Assembly (NCBI GenBank): GCA_033297075.1
Contig: MU858127.1
Span: forward strand, 62,001-126,000
Origin: Rhypophila decipiens
Lineage: Eukaryota; Ascomycota; Sordariomycetes; Sordariales; Naviculisporaceae
Direction of reading: 5' to 3'
DNA length: 64,000 bases
Shown: piece after piece, positions 25,589 to 37,981 of the stretch
How positions within the stretch are numbered: the stretch's first letter is position 1
How the letters are laid out: the number at the start of each line of letters is the position of its first letter
Notes under the pieces: model-generated
The model's database searches: none
Seen by the model: the letters and a program-made list of their open reading frames with translations, nothing else
What the model was told of the DNA's origin: nothing
Translations under genes and position numbers: made by a program

Positions 25589-26738
25589 TTACCATAACCA
25601 ACCGCCCTTCTTCTTGGTCTTTTCCGCATTCTCGTCACCTCCCTCTTCCTTTTTCAAGCCAACATGGTCCAACGGTCCGCCCTTCCTCTGGTTCTCCTTT
25701 TCCTTCTCAAACGCAGCATGTGCCTTGGTCGCCAACGACTGCTTCTTCTCGGCTCCATATCCCTCGACCGCGCGCACAAGGTCACTATCCCGCACGCCCG
25801 CACCATCGTCTTCCTCGCTGAGGCTCTCCCACCCCAGCCTCCTCTGCGTAGAACCAACATCCTCACCCTCCTCCTCCTTTTTCAACGAGGCCGTCATCCA
25901 GCCCCACAACCCCTTGCCAGCAGCCTCTGCCTTTTCCTCGGCCGCAGCAACGCCAGATTTGGCCGTTTCCCTAGTCGTCGTAGCACTGCTATTATCCTTG
26001 GGCCACTCCTGGTGTTGTGTAGCCACGGCCGACTCGAAGCCCGAAGAGTTGGGCTTGGAAAGGACGTTTGGCATCTTGGTGAAAATGCCGCTTCCTCCGG
26101 GGGCGTAGTTGTCGCGCTCCATGGCCTCCTCGACGAGCGCCGTTTGTTCCTCGGTGGCCTTGCCGCTCATGTAAGCCAGCCGGGCGGCCTCGAGGGAGTC
26201 GGCCTCGAGTTTCTTTTGGGCCTCGACGAACTCGGCCTTGCGCTTCGAGTTGTAGGTTATCATGTCGACTGCCGTGTATACTGTTACAAAGCCTGCGAGG
26301 ACTTTTTTGGTGCAAAGCAAAATTAGTACGCATGTTGTTGGAGAGTTGCTGGCTGGTTAGGTAGAGGCAAGACATACTAGTAAACCCAATCAAGCCCATG
26401 ACCGTCACCTTGTGGGCCGTATCAAAGAACCTCCGTCCGCCATCAATAACCTTGTCAAACTTGGATACCTGGGCGGCCTTGGCTCGGAGGTGGGCGGCTC
26501 TTAACCGCGCGACTTTTTGCTCTGGGGTTTCGTGGAATGTGGGAGGAATACCGCCACCACTGCTGCTGCCGCCGGTCCTAGGTAGAGATGATCCCCCTAC
26601 TGCTGCTAGTGGTGATACTCTTGAAGAAGCAGGAATCGTAAACCTCGGTTCGGCAGCTTTGGAGCTTGCATGGGGGGTTGTGGGAGTGAATCGCGTCGCG
26701 TCCGAGACGCTGCGCGGAGTAGCTTTTATTGGTGGCAT
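25589..26738 (-). CDS. Cox14-type cytochrome c oxidase assembly protein
   Basis: Exons 26738-26378 and 26301-25589 (76-nt GTATGT...AAG intron) give 357 residues. The core at residues about 100-140 matches the Cox14 family: FDTAHKVTVMGLIGFT, then a hydrophobic span and VTVYTAVDMITYNSKRK, equivalent to the D-x-x-H-x-x-T-V plus membrane helix of the 70-residue yeast Cox14. Cox14 proteins sit in the inner mitochondrial membrane and act in Cox1 maturation. This protein is much longer. It has a Ser/Pro/Arg-rich N-terminal part that may be a presequence, and a 200-residue Lys/Glu-rich C-terminal tail. It diverges from the mL50 gene across 642 bp. Confidence 0.8.
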
Positions 26739-26768
26739 TGAATCGTCGATTTGTGTTTATGATGGAGT

Positions 26769-26806
<38 letters not shown>

Positions 26807-27380
26807 GGGGGGTGGGAGTTTTTATTTCGTCTGTCGAGGAGGATGGCTGTGAGATGTTGCAGTTTGAATACCATGTGCTGCGATAAGGGGCAAAAAGTTC
26901 AGCCGATCGGTTTGGAGGAGCTTGGAACCTCCGGAAAAGAAGCTCTGACCCGGCGCTCGGTTTTTTTTTTTCCTCTGCACCCGGATAGAAGCGAAAGCGG
27001 GACGGGATTGACATCAGGCCACGCCAAAGAGCCTGTGCCACGCTGAGTTCCTTGAGACAAAGACTCAAAGTGCGTAAGCCACACGGGTCTAGGCAGTTAG
27101 TGGTGAGTCTGTGGCTGGTTTGGGTACATGAGCACGGCCTGGGAAGAAGCTTTACCCCTTTTGAGTTAGCAAGTAAGCTCCCTGGCCTGGTACAAGCACT
27201 GGCCGTCTCTGGGCTTGGCGCTGCATTGAACCGATTTTTTTGATGGACCAGCATCGTCGTCGTTGTCGCGTTTATTGAATTCTCGCGGTTTGGCCTCTGG
27301 GTTTGATATCCCGGCGTTTCCGCTCTTCTTACCACCGAGACCGATCCAATTGATAAATCCAAAGAAAGACTTACTTGAGA
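26739..27380. promoter_or_regulatory. shared divergent promoter of Cox14-like and mL50 genes
   Basis: 642 bp separate two start codons facing away from each other, both for mitochondrial proteins. The region contains a (GA)n microsatellite at 26770-26805, which lies 32 bp from the Cox14-like ATG and so probably in its 5' leader. No TATA box was recognised. Confidence 0.5.
26770..26805. repeat. (GA)18 microsatellite
   Basis: This is an uninterrupted GA dinucleotide run of 36 bases. On the minus strand it reads (TC)n just upstream of the Cox14-like start codon. Such tracts act as GAGA-type promoter elements in some eukaryotes; that role here is inference. Confidence 0.9.
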
Positions 27381-28723
27381 ATGCGCCGTCTTCCGAGGTT
27401 ACGAGGCCCAGCCTCTGCCCTGTCGAGCTCGACATCTTGTCTCCGAACTCCCCTTGCCGCGACTTGCTCGTCTACTTCGACAACACCCCAACACACCTCA
27501 GCACCAGCAGTACGGAGCACACATGTGTGGCAAAATAACCTTCAACGACGCTGCCTTTCTACATCAATCTCACGATGCGACAAGCAAGCACAGACGACGA
27601 CTCCCGTTGCCACAGAAGAGATCCCTTCCACACCCGCGATAGCAGAGGAACAGCCCGCAGAATTAGAAGAAGAAAATTCTTACTACGGCGATGAAATCGA
27701 AGAGTCGACCTCGTCCAAGCCGCAGATTGAGACGGACCTAGTCTACCCCGGCGAAAGAGTCGAAGCCCAGGTTGCCGAAGAGATCACCGACGCAGACTAT
27801 GTCCCCGCCGAGTTGGGAACAGGGCTTGAGGAAGTAGGTGGTTTCCAAGACTGGTGGGATCGACCAGGCCACTGGGGCGAGTCCAAGAAATACGTTGGTT
27901 TCGGACCGTTGGAGAAAGTCACGGATTTTGCAGTCATGGAGGTCCTCACACGCCGTGCGGTCATCGAGGCGCTGGCTATTCGGGAGCATGGCAAGCAAAA
28001 TCAGAAGCATGCCTCCGAGCGCGCGCGCGCTTATCACAAACGGCAAGTTAGAGCTGCGCTGCGTGCCCTTGTCGGTGGAGAGGAGGTCCTCGGGATTCAG
28101 CAAGTTGATCTGGTGGCTGGAGAGGGAAGCCCTGTTGGGGTCAAGGATGTCGGGCAGCTCGAGGCAGTCTGGAATAGCCTGATAGGCAACAAGGACAGCA
28201 GCAACCGAGTCCCTGAAGCTCCGGTCATCGAGCACAACGAAGCCATGGATCTGATCAAGGCGTGGGGTACTGAGTGGAAGAAGGCCACAGTCCAGGATCC
28301 CGTCCTCAGGTTCTATGTGAGTGTTGATCTGCGGGTGCCCTAAAGATATTCATTTCCCCCAGCTGACTAACATGAATCTCGACATGACAGATTGCCAAAC
28401 GTCTCCAAAGACTAACTGGCCATGTCATCGCCGATGCCAAGATCCACGGCGCGAGCATCACCATCGGCGGCATCATCTCAGCCATGGCTCGCAAGCCCAA
28501 GCCCAAGAAGCTCGCCGAGCTGCTCGACAAGACGGGCGTCCTGGCCGACCTGCCCAACGTCCAGGTGTACCCGAGAAGAGTCACGCCCATCGACAAGGAG
28601 CAGATGGTCGGCCGCTGGAAGCTCATCAAGAAGGAGCTCGAGGCCAGGGACCTGCCTGTTACTGGACACGACGCCAAGCATTCCAAGACTGTCGAGTGGA
28701 AGTGGGCTCGTGGAGAGTCTTAG
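27381..28723 (+). CDS. mitochondrial large ribosomal subunit protein mL50
   Basis: Exons 27381-28316 and 28391-28723 (74-nt GTGAGT...CAG intron) give 422 residues. The N-terminus is rich in Arg, Ser and Thr without acidic residues for about 65 positions, a mitochondrial presequence, and is followed by an acidic stretch. The conserved L50 domain is at the C-terminal third: VLRFYIAKRLQRLTGHVIADAKI, then the helical segment to YPRRVT and the terminal VEWKWARG. It is a structural component of the mitoribosome large subunit. The ATG at 27381 is chosen; the only longer start would be TTG at 27375. Confidence 0.85.
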
Positions 28724-29701
28724 ATGTTGCTGGGGCAGAAGTTTGCTGTCTCGGGTGAGGCGAGGTGAACTTTTGACACCGCCTTCCCCCTGTATAATTA
28801 CTATTACATACGGCGATGTTGACCGAGTGGATGGACCGGGAGTGTTTATCTATCTGTCATTGGCGTGTGTACCTGTTTATAATGTAGCATATCACATATA
28901 GAAATTGGGGACCAAGTTTGGTCACTGACATAGTGGGCAGCAGTGAGATATAATGAAGTCCTCCGAGGAACGCATTGTCTTTCGGGATCTACCATTACCG
29001 TAGTTATCTAGGGGGGCTAACTTAGAATCAGAAAAATCAAAGGTTGATTCCAGTATGTTCAGCTCAAATAGGTACTGAGGACTTCTTCCGTCCTGACTCC
29101 TATTTCCCCTGACATCCGTTGCTCCGCCAGAGACATCAACAAATTTGAATGTGAGGGACATGCAACAAGAAGTCCATACACCTTTGGCAATCCAATCAGA
29201 ATGGCATAGATAACCCAAACTGTATAGATTTCTCCAATGGCAATAATAAAATGAAGTTTGTTTCATTTGCTGGGAGCATAGGAACCTGAGCTTTAGGGCA
29301 TTTTCAACTGAATGGCTGCGGCGTTGGTGGCCCCTCAATTGCCCCGCAACTCTCAAGTCTCAACATTGCTGAAGTGATCCTATCTTCCCTTCTCCGTGAT
29401 GGTGCCTGTTCCGACACTGCTGAAAAGATGAACAGATGACGAACGCAACGTACCGAAATCTAGGCCTTTTCTCCTCTTTGCGTTTCTTCCTTTCATTGTA
29501 GTAGTTGTATAAAGTACTCTAGAGGAGTATTTCCAACAACTTGCTTAACACCGACCGCTTATATCCATCAAGGTTATAAATTATCTCGCAGCACTTTGCT
29601 AATACCGAACTTGTAGCTTTTGCTCATCATCCTGCATTCCGTCCAAGGGGTAGTAGCGTCTTCTTCTGCCTGAGTGAGAAAATTTCCGCTCATCGTCAAA
29701 G
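28724..29701. other. intergenic region
   Basis: It contains the 3' flank of mL50 and the promoter of the SmgGDS-like gene. Nothing specific is recognised. Confidence 0.5.
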
Positions 29702-32292
29702 ATGGCCAAGCCGGCAGAGGAGGTCGTCGCCTCCATCTCAAGCTTCAACCCCTCGACTGCTACGAGAGAGGGCGGCGTCCGCGTACTGAAAGACGCGCTC
29801 GAAACCATCAGGTCTCTTTGGTCTTCCAACCAGGAGGCTGATGTCGCCAGGATTGCTGAGAAGATCGGTGATGGGGCTAGAACTGGTGAGTTTTCACGGC
29901 TGCTTCGCTCTGCGGGTCTTCTGTCTGTTTATTTTGCACTGTTGTGCCCCTTTGCTGAGTTTACGATACGGGCTTGCTCTAATCTCAAGCTGTTCTTTGC
30001 TTCATTTCACAAGAGTCTTTCAACAGAGTAAGGCTAACCGCTGCTCTTGGTTTGTGTAGCTGCATGGCGAATCCCCATCGGGGAGTCTGGCATCCTCGAC
30101 TTCTTCCTGGAGAATCTCCAGGATCAGGCGTCGGGTGAGGCTGTGATCCAGACCTTGCGCGTTATTGGGAACGCTTGTGTTGACTGCAGTACGTTTCTCT
30201 CATTCATTCTCCCCTTCTTTTCTAACTAGTACAACTCTCTAGATGCGAACCGCGACCGAGTTGTCGCCTCCAACAAGATCCCCCATCTTGTAAGTCTCCT
30301 CAAGGACGACAAACTCGTGAGGATGGTCGTGCCGACCTTGTTCAACATATGTATCGATTGTGGCAAGTACACCCACTCCTTGGAAAGACAGCTGATTTAC
30401 TAACGGGGTGTCTGTTCTCCAGTTCCTGCCCAAAACCAGGCTTACGAGGCCGGTTTCAGCAAAAACATAATCGACATTCTTGATGGACCCCGACTCAACC
30501 CAGTGAGGGGGCTCCTCGGGCTCATGCTTAAGGGCCTTGAGCTCCTGGAGGCCTCAATGAACAGTACGTTTGCATTCCTTTTGCTTTCTCTCATATACTG
30601 ACCAGTATCCCAGAAATCGAGCCTGTTTTCGCCGAGTCGGGCGCAGCAACTCGCCTCCTGACCTTTCTTTCCAGCTCCAAGCGCACCCTCTCCCTCGAGG
30701 AATTCACCGACGCCTGTACCGTAACGCTCGCCTACCTCGCCCACGGCCGATTCCAACAAGACCTCCTCAGGGCAGGCAAAGTCGGACTCCTCCTGGACCT
30801 CTTCTCCTACAGCCTATCGCTCGAGCCGAAGCCCCAAGATCAACACGACTCCGACCCGGAACTAGACGAAGAGGACATCGAGATCCGCGATCAGCGTCTC
30901 ACCAATCGCGCAGCATTCATCGACATTATTGCAAAGATCTCTGAAGACGACAATGCAGTCTCCCTCTGCGGCCCGGGAACACCCCTTTTCGACCAACTCG
31001 CAGACGATTTCCTCAGCTCCAAGGACCACCACCTCCAAATTGTTGCCTGTCTCTTCCTAGGCAACCTGGCCTGCTCCGATGGGTCTAGCACAGCCATCGG
31101 GTCTGATACGCGTGTCCGAGAAGGTCTCCTTTCTATCGTCTCGAACGGGGTCTCGCTGCTGGGTGTCTCGTCGACAACAGTAGCCCCTACTCTGCCGGGC
31201 ATACCCAAGGCAACACCCGAGCCATTACAGGCCCTCCACCAGGCCATCTCTTGCCTCAAGAACCTGGCCATTCCAGCTGCGAATAAACCCCTTCTTGGGT
31301 CACTCCTAGACACAACACTTCCAGAGTACTGGACCGCCCCCTCGGCTCTAGATCAAGGGATTTTAATAGTAGTAATGTCGCTTACCCGCTTGCTGGTGAC
31401 CAACTGTCCCGAAAACGCAGCCACGATGAACTCTCCTTTTCCTACTACAACCCCCCCGGGTGGCAAGACTCGGCTACAGCTAGTAATCGACCTACTCCAT
31501 CGCATCCAACAAGACAAGGCACGCTCAAAGGCGCCCGAAATCGTCAGAATAACAACAGACATCTACCGTGCCATCTGCGCCACTTCCAAAATGCTGCTCT
31601 GCGCACCACCTTTACCTGGTTCTCCCACAGAAGAGAGGGAAAAGGAAACAGAAAGGAGGATCGAGTTCCTGGAAACTCACCCCGACGTCATACCCATCCT
31701 GGGCCAGATGTTGGAGACCTTCAAACAGCCGAGCCTTCGCGGCGAGGTCTTGTACGTGCTTGCCAATCTGGCCTCTTCTACTACTACGCAGAGTGGTGAG
31801 GAGGATACCGATTCGTCTTCTCGCACTACTCTTGCAAACGCTGCGCTCACGGCGCTAGAGAGCTCGCCACAGAACCTTGCCATCCTGGCGGATTGTGTCA
31901 TTGGCCAAGAAGGGGAGGGCATCAAGTTGCTTGCCGAGTTAGGCCTGGCTGAAAAAGGAGCAGCCCTTGAATCTGATGATGCCGGCGAGGAGGAGGCTGA
32001 TGATTCATCTGCTCCTCCCGTCGTGGTAACTACTACTACCAACTACGCGACAAGCTCAAAAGACAACACCACCCTCCAAAAGGCCCTAACAGAAATGTCC
32101 CTCCAGCCCAACGCCCAAGCAGCACAGCCCGCGCAACAGCCTGTGACCAACAGTCTCCGCGAAAACGGCCTCATCCTAGCCTGCAATATCGTGCACCGCT
32201 TCCCAGATCGAATATCCTCGCCGCCCGCAAAGAAGAAGGTCTACGAGCAGATTATCCACCGGGGATGGGAATTACGACGTGCCCAGACCTAG
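29702..32292 (+). CDS. armadillo-repeat protein, RAP1GDS1/SmgGDS-like
   Basis: Five exons (29702-29885, 30060-30188, 30243-30362, 30423-30563, 30614-32292) give 750 residues, longer than the roughly 600 of animal SmgGDS. Armadillo-type helices are visible: GEAVIQTLRVIGNACVDC, HLVSLLKDDKLVRMVVPTLFNICIDC, and near the C-terminus VIPILGQMLETFKQPSLRGEVLYVLANL. Family members are chaperones or exchange stimulators for small GTPases with polybasic tails. The third intron (30363-30422) begins with GC rather than GT; the frame is kept only if this GC-AG intron is used. A low-complexity acidic/Thr-rich insert lies near residue 645-675. No signal peptide is present, so it is a cytosolic protein. Confidence 0.85.
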
Positions 32293-33171
32293 GGCATGTG
32301 TTACCTGAAAATTGCCCGCCTTCATGAGAAGATACAAGTGGTGGAGGATGATGTTTCAGCTGGCAAGTGTGGTGGCATGCAAGGTTTTAGAGGGTCTCGG
32401 GGTGGCTAGATGGGAGCTAGGAGAATGAGCCTTGGGATTAGCGAGCTGGCTGGTTTGTCTGTCTTGCATCTTATCCATGAATTGGGTTGATATTAGACAT
32501 GGACGGTTTGGCAAGATGCCGTCAGCGTCAGGATTACTCAAGGAGGATAATAGAAAGAACCAATGGCCAAACCGTTGGCACAGCTCCTGAGGCATACCAA
32601 TTGTGTGAAACTGGCCGTCCCGATCAAGTATCTCACAGTGCTGGGTGAAAGTATCCTATAGAGCATGTGTAGAAGCATTTCATGGTCCAAGTGCGTTCGA
32701 CCTGTCAGAACTGTCAGACATTTCAAAGTCGGCTGGATATATCCGTGCGTTGAATGCAAGAGTCGTAACCATCTCGCGAGCAATACCTCTCTAGGCTTGC
32801 AAATCCAGTCACAATCACAGCAACATCCAAAACCACAGACACGAGCTGACCCAAAAGAGAAATTCATGCTTTTCCGTGTCCATTGTCCATTCATGTTATG
32901 CTCCAGTAAATCCCATGATGCGTGCAAATTCCTGTCCTTGAACATTTACTCATGTTCGTCGACGATACACGCGGCCGTGAATGGGGTGGCACGGGGACCA
33001 ATGACAGGGGGAAACCTATTCTATTGCAGATACTCCTCCCCGCCTTTCTCTCGTCATGTGTCAATGGGATTACCAGGAAAAGCAGAAACAACCAGACCAG
33101 CCAACAAACACCGGGAATCTTGTCCATTAACCCATCATGCATCAACAACCAGCGCCACGAGAGAGGTTCGC
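32293..33171. other. intergenic region between convergent genes
   Basis: 3' flanks of the SmgGDS-like gene and of the eL13 gene. No other feature is seen. Confidence 0.5.
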
Positions 33172-34234
33172 TTATTTGGCCTTCTCCTTCTCCGCAGCAG
33201 CCTTGTCGTCGGCACGCTTTTGGCGGACACCAACAAGGCGGGCATCGGATCTCGCCTTGCGGAGAGCACGGTAAGCACCACCATCGACCGCCTTGGGGAG
33301 GTCGCTCTTCTTGATCTCGGTGAAGCCAGGGGCAACGGCTTGCTCGACGCCGAAAGCGGCACGGATGGACTGCGTGGTCTCGCCGGACTGCTGGTCCTTG
33401 GGGGTGTCGGTGGACTTGACCTTTTGCTTGCGGGGGAAGACGATCAAGCGGGCCTTGTAGGCCTTGAGGCGCTCGACGTTGGCGGCGAGGCCCTCCTCGG
33501 AGAGGTTCTGACGGCGGGCATCGACGGCGATACCGATGGTGGGGGCGTAGAGCTTGGGAATGCCAGCAGCCTGGAGAAAGAAGTCAATCAACCGTTCCCT
33601 CAACTGTTCGTGTCCCACCTCCAGAACATGTTCGTACCTTGAGCTCAGCAAGGGTGAAACCGCGGCCGAGGCGGGTGCGGCGGTTGTACCGGACAGTGCT
33701 GGAACGAATACGTTAGAATTCTTGATTCCCGCCCAAAGATCGAAATAGTGGCGTTAACTCACGGGCACCGGACAATGGGTCTCAGCTTGTCAACGGGGCG
33801 GGGAGCGACGGCAGCAGCCTTCGCGCGACGAGCGACGCGGCGGGACTCCTTCTTGCCAGCCTATATTTCCAAAACAAAACATGTCAGATTTCCTCTGCTC
33901 TTTGCCATCCCAATCGTCCATTTCCTTCGCGATTTGTGGTGTAACGAACCTGGTCGAAGTGGCACCGCACACGTCTTTGCCAATCCTTGCGGAAATCTAA
34001 GACTCAATCAGTCATTCTGTTCTCGGCCAAATGTCGTGGGAAACGTAATCTCGTGTCGATTTCGATATTCGTGTCGCTGTCGTCGCGGGAGAGGAAGAGG
34101 GTTGGGAAATGCTCACGGTTGTGGGGGATTTGCTGGTTGTGCTTGATCGCCTACAATGCAAAGAAAAGACAGGTCAGTTAAATCGAGCGACGACGACGAC
34201 AACATCATCTTGATCTGGGCTGAGAACATACCAT
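33172..34234 (-). CDS. rpl13: 60S ribosomal protein eL13
   Basis: Six coding exons (34234-34232, 34150-34117, 33996-33950, 33860-33763, 33698-33638, 33570-33172) give 213 residues, the normal eL13 length. The N-terminus reads MAIKHNQQIPHNHFRKDWQR, diagnostic for the family, followed by the conserved VDKLRPIVRCPTVRYN, LGRGFTLAELK and AGIPKLYAPTIGIAVD. The protein belongs to the cytosolic large subunit. The first coding exon is just the ATG, directly abutting a GTATGT donor. Five introns of about 64-120 nt in a short gene are typical for highly expressed fungal ribosomal protein genes and contrast with the intron-poor neighbours. Confidence 0.97.
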
Positions 34235-35152
34235 TTTGTCGTCTGTGGATCAAGCCCCTCGTGATTGTCGAAATACCGTGGTCGCCGGTCTTGATGGTCG
34301 GAAGCAATTTCGAGGTTCGGTTGCTTGATTGAGGCGGTCGGTCTCTCCAAATTTTTGGCAGGGCTTCGAAACCCTATGAAAGGATGGTGGGGCGCTGATT
34401 CGGCCAAAAAGTGCTGGACAGTGGGGCCCACTTTTGTGGTCGGTGCGTGGCTCTGATTTTCGACTTTGAGATCAAAATTAGTGCGAAGTCACGTGCATCG
34501 AGCACAGAACAATTTCTGGCCCCACAGGATTTGGAACAGGTCAGGGGTTGCGGCTTGGCACGAGATCTGCGTGACAGCAACACTTGCAAGTCCAGCAGGA
34601 TTGAAGGAAAATCCGCTCAGGAGAAAACGCAAAGAATAAAATCCCAATCTTGTAATTGCAACTTTGCAAGTATATTTCCTATTCACTCACCCAGTGAAAC
34701 TTCTTACAGTAGAGTATCCCCACGCAAAACTGGCAATACTTTTTTGGTTTGTCTTTCTTCAGATGAGAACACCACAATGGGCTTGACGATGCACTTTCAC
34801 ACAGTTGCCAAAAGCCTCAATGATATCATCACCAATTTGACCATCACATCCATCCGACATCCGGCAGCTTACGATTTTAGTTGTATTTACATGACGCCAT
34901 GACTCTTTCTCATTCATCAAATTAGGATGCACGTTAATATGCCCTGTTGTTGACAGTTGTGCTGTTTGCGAAATTAGGTGCAGATCTTCATATTATTGAG
35001 CAACTGCAATATCTCAGGTTGCACCTTGAGAGCCCACAGTGATTGATATATCATCAAGTCAACGATCCAATTAGATATATTGTCTCATATTATTACCTGC
35101 TTCATCGTTCCAAGCCACCTCATCACCATCCCATTATGCAATCCATGCCCGC
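34235..35152. other. intergenic region upstream of eL13
   Basis: Promoter of eL13 and 3' flank of the VWA-Vint gene. No further gene is supported. Confidence 0.5.
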
Positions 35153-37981
35153 CTAAATACACCCAACAGTCCTCCTCCACATGCAAGTCTCTGCCCTCGA
35201 AGCGCTCGCATGTCTTGCCGCAGCAGTGGATGTTGACCCCTTCCCCCTTGACATATTTCCACCCCTTGAGCCATCACCAGAAGTCATCTCATCGACCACT
35301 CTCCGGAGCTCCTCGCCCGAGAGCCTCCTGAACCCATCCACCAACCCAGTCCTCTCATCCCTCTTGACACCACCACCGAGCACCAGCCCGCCCGAGTTCC
35401 TATGCAGTCTTTCCAGAGCCCTGACCACAGCTGTATAGTCCCCAAAGAAGGGATGAGCCCTCACATCGCCCTGGCTACTTCCCGCTCCAGTATTCCTCGA
35501 GACCAGGCCATGGCCCAGCGTCACTCCCCAAACACCGCCCACAAACAAGGCATGCGCCGCAGAGTCGCCATCTCTCTCCAGCAGAACCGAGTAGATGGAT
35601 CCCGTGTAGCGTACCTTGCGCCGGGCAATCTCCCTCGGGAACGTCCAAGATGTCGATGATGATGATGATGATGGCGTACCGGTAGTAGGCAAAGCAACAG
35701 GATGCCAAGGCGTGACCAACAGTCCCTTCTTCCCAACAAGACACATCTCTTGTTTCCTGACAGCCGTCTTGAGCACCGCCACCACCCGCCGCGGTCCCCT
35801 CGGGGTCTGGACTTGCATCCCCGCGCGGAGCTTGCTGATCTTGATGGACCTTGCCATCCTCCTCCTCTGAGTCCCAGTCCCAGATTGCCCCTCCTCCAAC
35901 CAAGGGAACTCATCACACTCCTCCATCTCGTCATCCCCAAAATCAAGCTCCTGATTCGGCGTCAACGGCCTCTTTCCCTTCTCTTCCTCGGCCTCCCTTA
36001 TATCTTCACCCGCCGCAAGTAAAACCCGCACACATCCCGCAAAACACGGATTATCCCTCGAGTTGTAACTACTCATCCTAAAATCCATCCACGTATATCC
36101 TCCTTCTTTCTGACCAGTCGAAGTCGGCGTGTCCACACCATCCGTCGTCGTCGTCGAACTGCTACTCCCCCTCCTACCCCGGTGGTACCTCTCCCCAGCA
36201 GGAACACCGCCCCCATGTCCCGGGCCCCAGACATTTACTATACTCGAAGCACCACCCGTCCTCTTCAATCCCATCCCATGAATCCAAGTATTGTTACTCG
36301 GCCTAGGAGGAGGCAAATCATCAAATGCTCGATCCAATCTATCTCGACACTGTATAAATAGCGGAGAGCAAGAGCCGTACATCAAGGGGCCGGGGTCTTT
36401 GAAGCTGTTGCAGGCTTGTTTGAAATGTGCGTCGGCGAGACTGGGTAGGTAGTGCACGCCCCAGCGGCTATAATATTCTGGCTTTTGGATCGCGAGAGAT
36501 ATCTGGCCTGTTAAATCTTGGAGGAGAGATTTGTTTAACAGGCTGGAAGGGTCCGAGTTGCAGGGTAGAAAAGTGATCAGGTCAGTTAGTCGGGATTGGA
36601 TTTCGTCGGGCAAGGGGATCTGGGGCGTGCGTTCTTCGTCGTGTGTTGATCGGGGTGTTAGGGATAGGAGGAAGGAGACTAGTTTTGAGCGGGATATGTG
36701 GTAGGCTATCTCGGCTGGGGTGTAACCTGGAGACGGGGCAGGGCCGGATGGGTCGAGGATCGAAAGGGGCAGCGTCTCGGGGGTTGAGTTTAGTCGTTGG
36801 TAGGTCAAAGATGCTGTTATGGGCCTTGTGGACTCTAGGGACGAGTATTCAAGGAAGATGTCCCGTGACTGGCCGTATTGTAGGTTGTGCAGGTTGATGG
36901 TTAGTTCGCTGTAGTCTGGGCCTAGAGGGTGGTCGGTGGGGAGTTTGATGGCGGGTGCTTGGTCTGCTTGAGGCGATGGCTCGACGATGTTGGAGGGATA
37001 TGTTAGACGGAGAAGGGCCTTTTGGGCAAAGGTGGATTGGAGATTTGCGACGGCGTGGACGAAGACGGTTCCCTGTTGGTTGTATGTTGTCAGTGACTGA
37101 TACATGTAGAATGCATGATATTCTGCTATGTGTGACCTACGACCATGCCCGCGTCAGGAATGAAGGCATAGCTCCCGCCACTGACTTCGGCGATAGACTT
37201 GAGCAACCCTGATCTCAGGTTGTATCCAAAGCCAAACGTATTGATTATTGCTGCTAGCTCACCCATGCCTCGCAACTTGGGAACGTAGCCCTGGACAGGA
37301 CACCTGTTTTCGAGGTCAGCACTTTGATTGCAGGAAAGTGTTTACCGGATACGGGGCACATACATATGATTTGGGCAGCCATCTGTCAGGACCATCAGAG
37401 CCGGTATCCTCTTGGGCATATCGGTAGAATCATCATCGTTAAAGAGCTTGAGTCCATCTCGGATGCCGTGCCAGAGATTCGTAGCATCCTTGGGAATCAT
37501 TGACTCGATCTTTTCGTCAGTCTTGACTTTATTCTCCGCCGTCATGGGCAGGAGCTTTTGTAAAACCTAGCAAGAGTGTTAGTCAAGGATTGAAATCCAG
37601 AGTCAAATCTTGTCTCGACATGTCACTCACAGTCGAGGCAGATGAAAAGGTGACGATGCCGAGCCTGTCGTTCTCGTTCAGAGTCTCCACTATCGTCCGG
37701 GCTGCGTGCTTGACAAGATCCAAGACGGACAGTCCTGTGCTCTCGACTTCCTCACCGGGCTTGGTGGGGACCGGTGCATCTGCTATCATGCTCCCAGAGA
37801 CGTCGATGGCGAGGACCAGATCGCAGGGGACATGCTCCAGGGGGATGGATGGTTCTCGAGGCGGGTCGACTTTGACAATCAGACCCCTGCCAGGGACTGG
37901 ATGCAGTTGGAGCGTTGCTGTCTCACGGCTGGACGGACGGTGAGGTATTTGGGTACCGTTTTCTATCCTCTTGACTACCAT
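35153..37981 (-). CDS. VWA domain protein with C-terminal Vint (Hint/intein-like) domain
   Basis: Exons 37981-37631, 37566-37364, 37303-37141 and 37072-35153 give 878 residues. Residues about 52-235 are a von Willebrand factor A domain with the metal site D-V-S-G-S at 60-64 and LTDG further on. The middle (about 240-560) corresponds to the Vwaint linker. From Cys582 (NPCFAGC) a Vint domain runs to about residue 800, with LRAGMQVQTPRG, the block-B-like TPWHPV (His696), YSVLLE, AHALFVGG, VTLGHG and RAHPFFGDY. This order is known from fungal VWA-Vwaint-Vint proteins, whose Hint fold resembles Hedgehog and inteins. An acidic 60-residue insert separates Cys582 from the rest. Whether it self-cleaves is unknown. 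A TTG-initiated upstream extension was rejected. Confidence 0.9.

Noticed and set aside
25101..26108. 335-codon plus-strand ORF
   Set aside because: Antisense shadow of the Cox14-like gene, whose minus frame has matching introns, family motif and better composition.
32665..33642. 325-codon plus-strand ORF
   Set aside because: Mostly antisense to the last eL13 exon; opens through a non-coding stretch.
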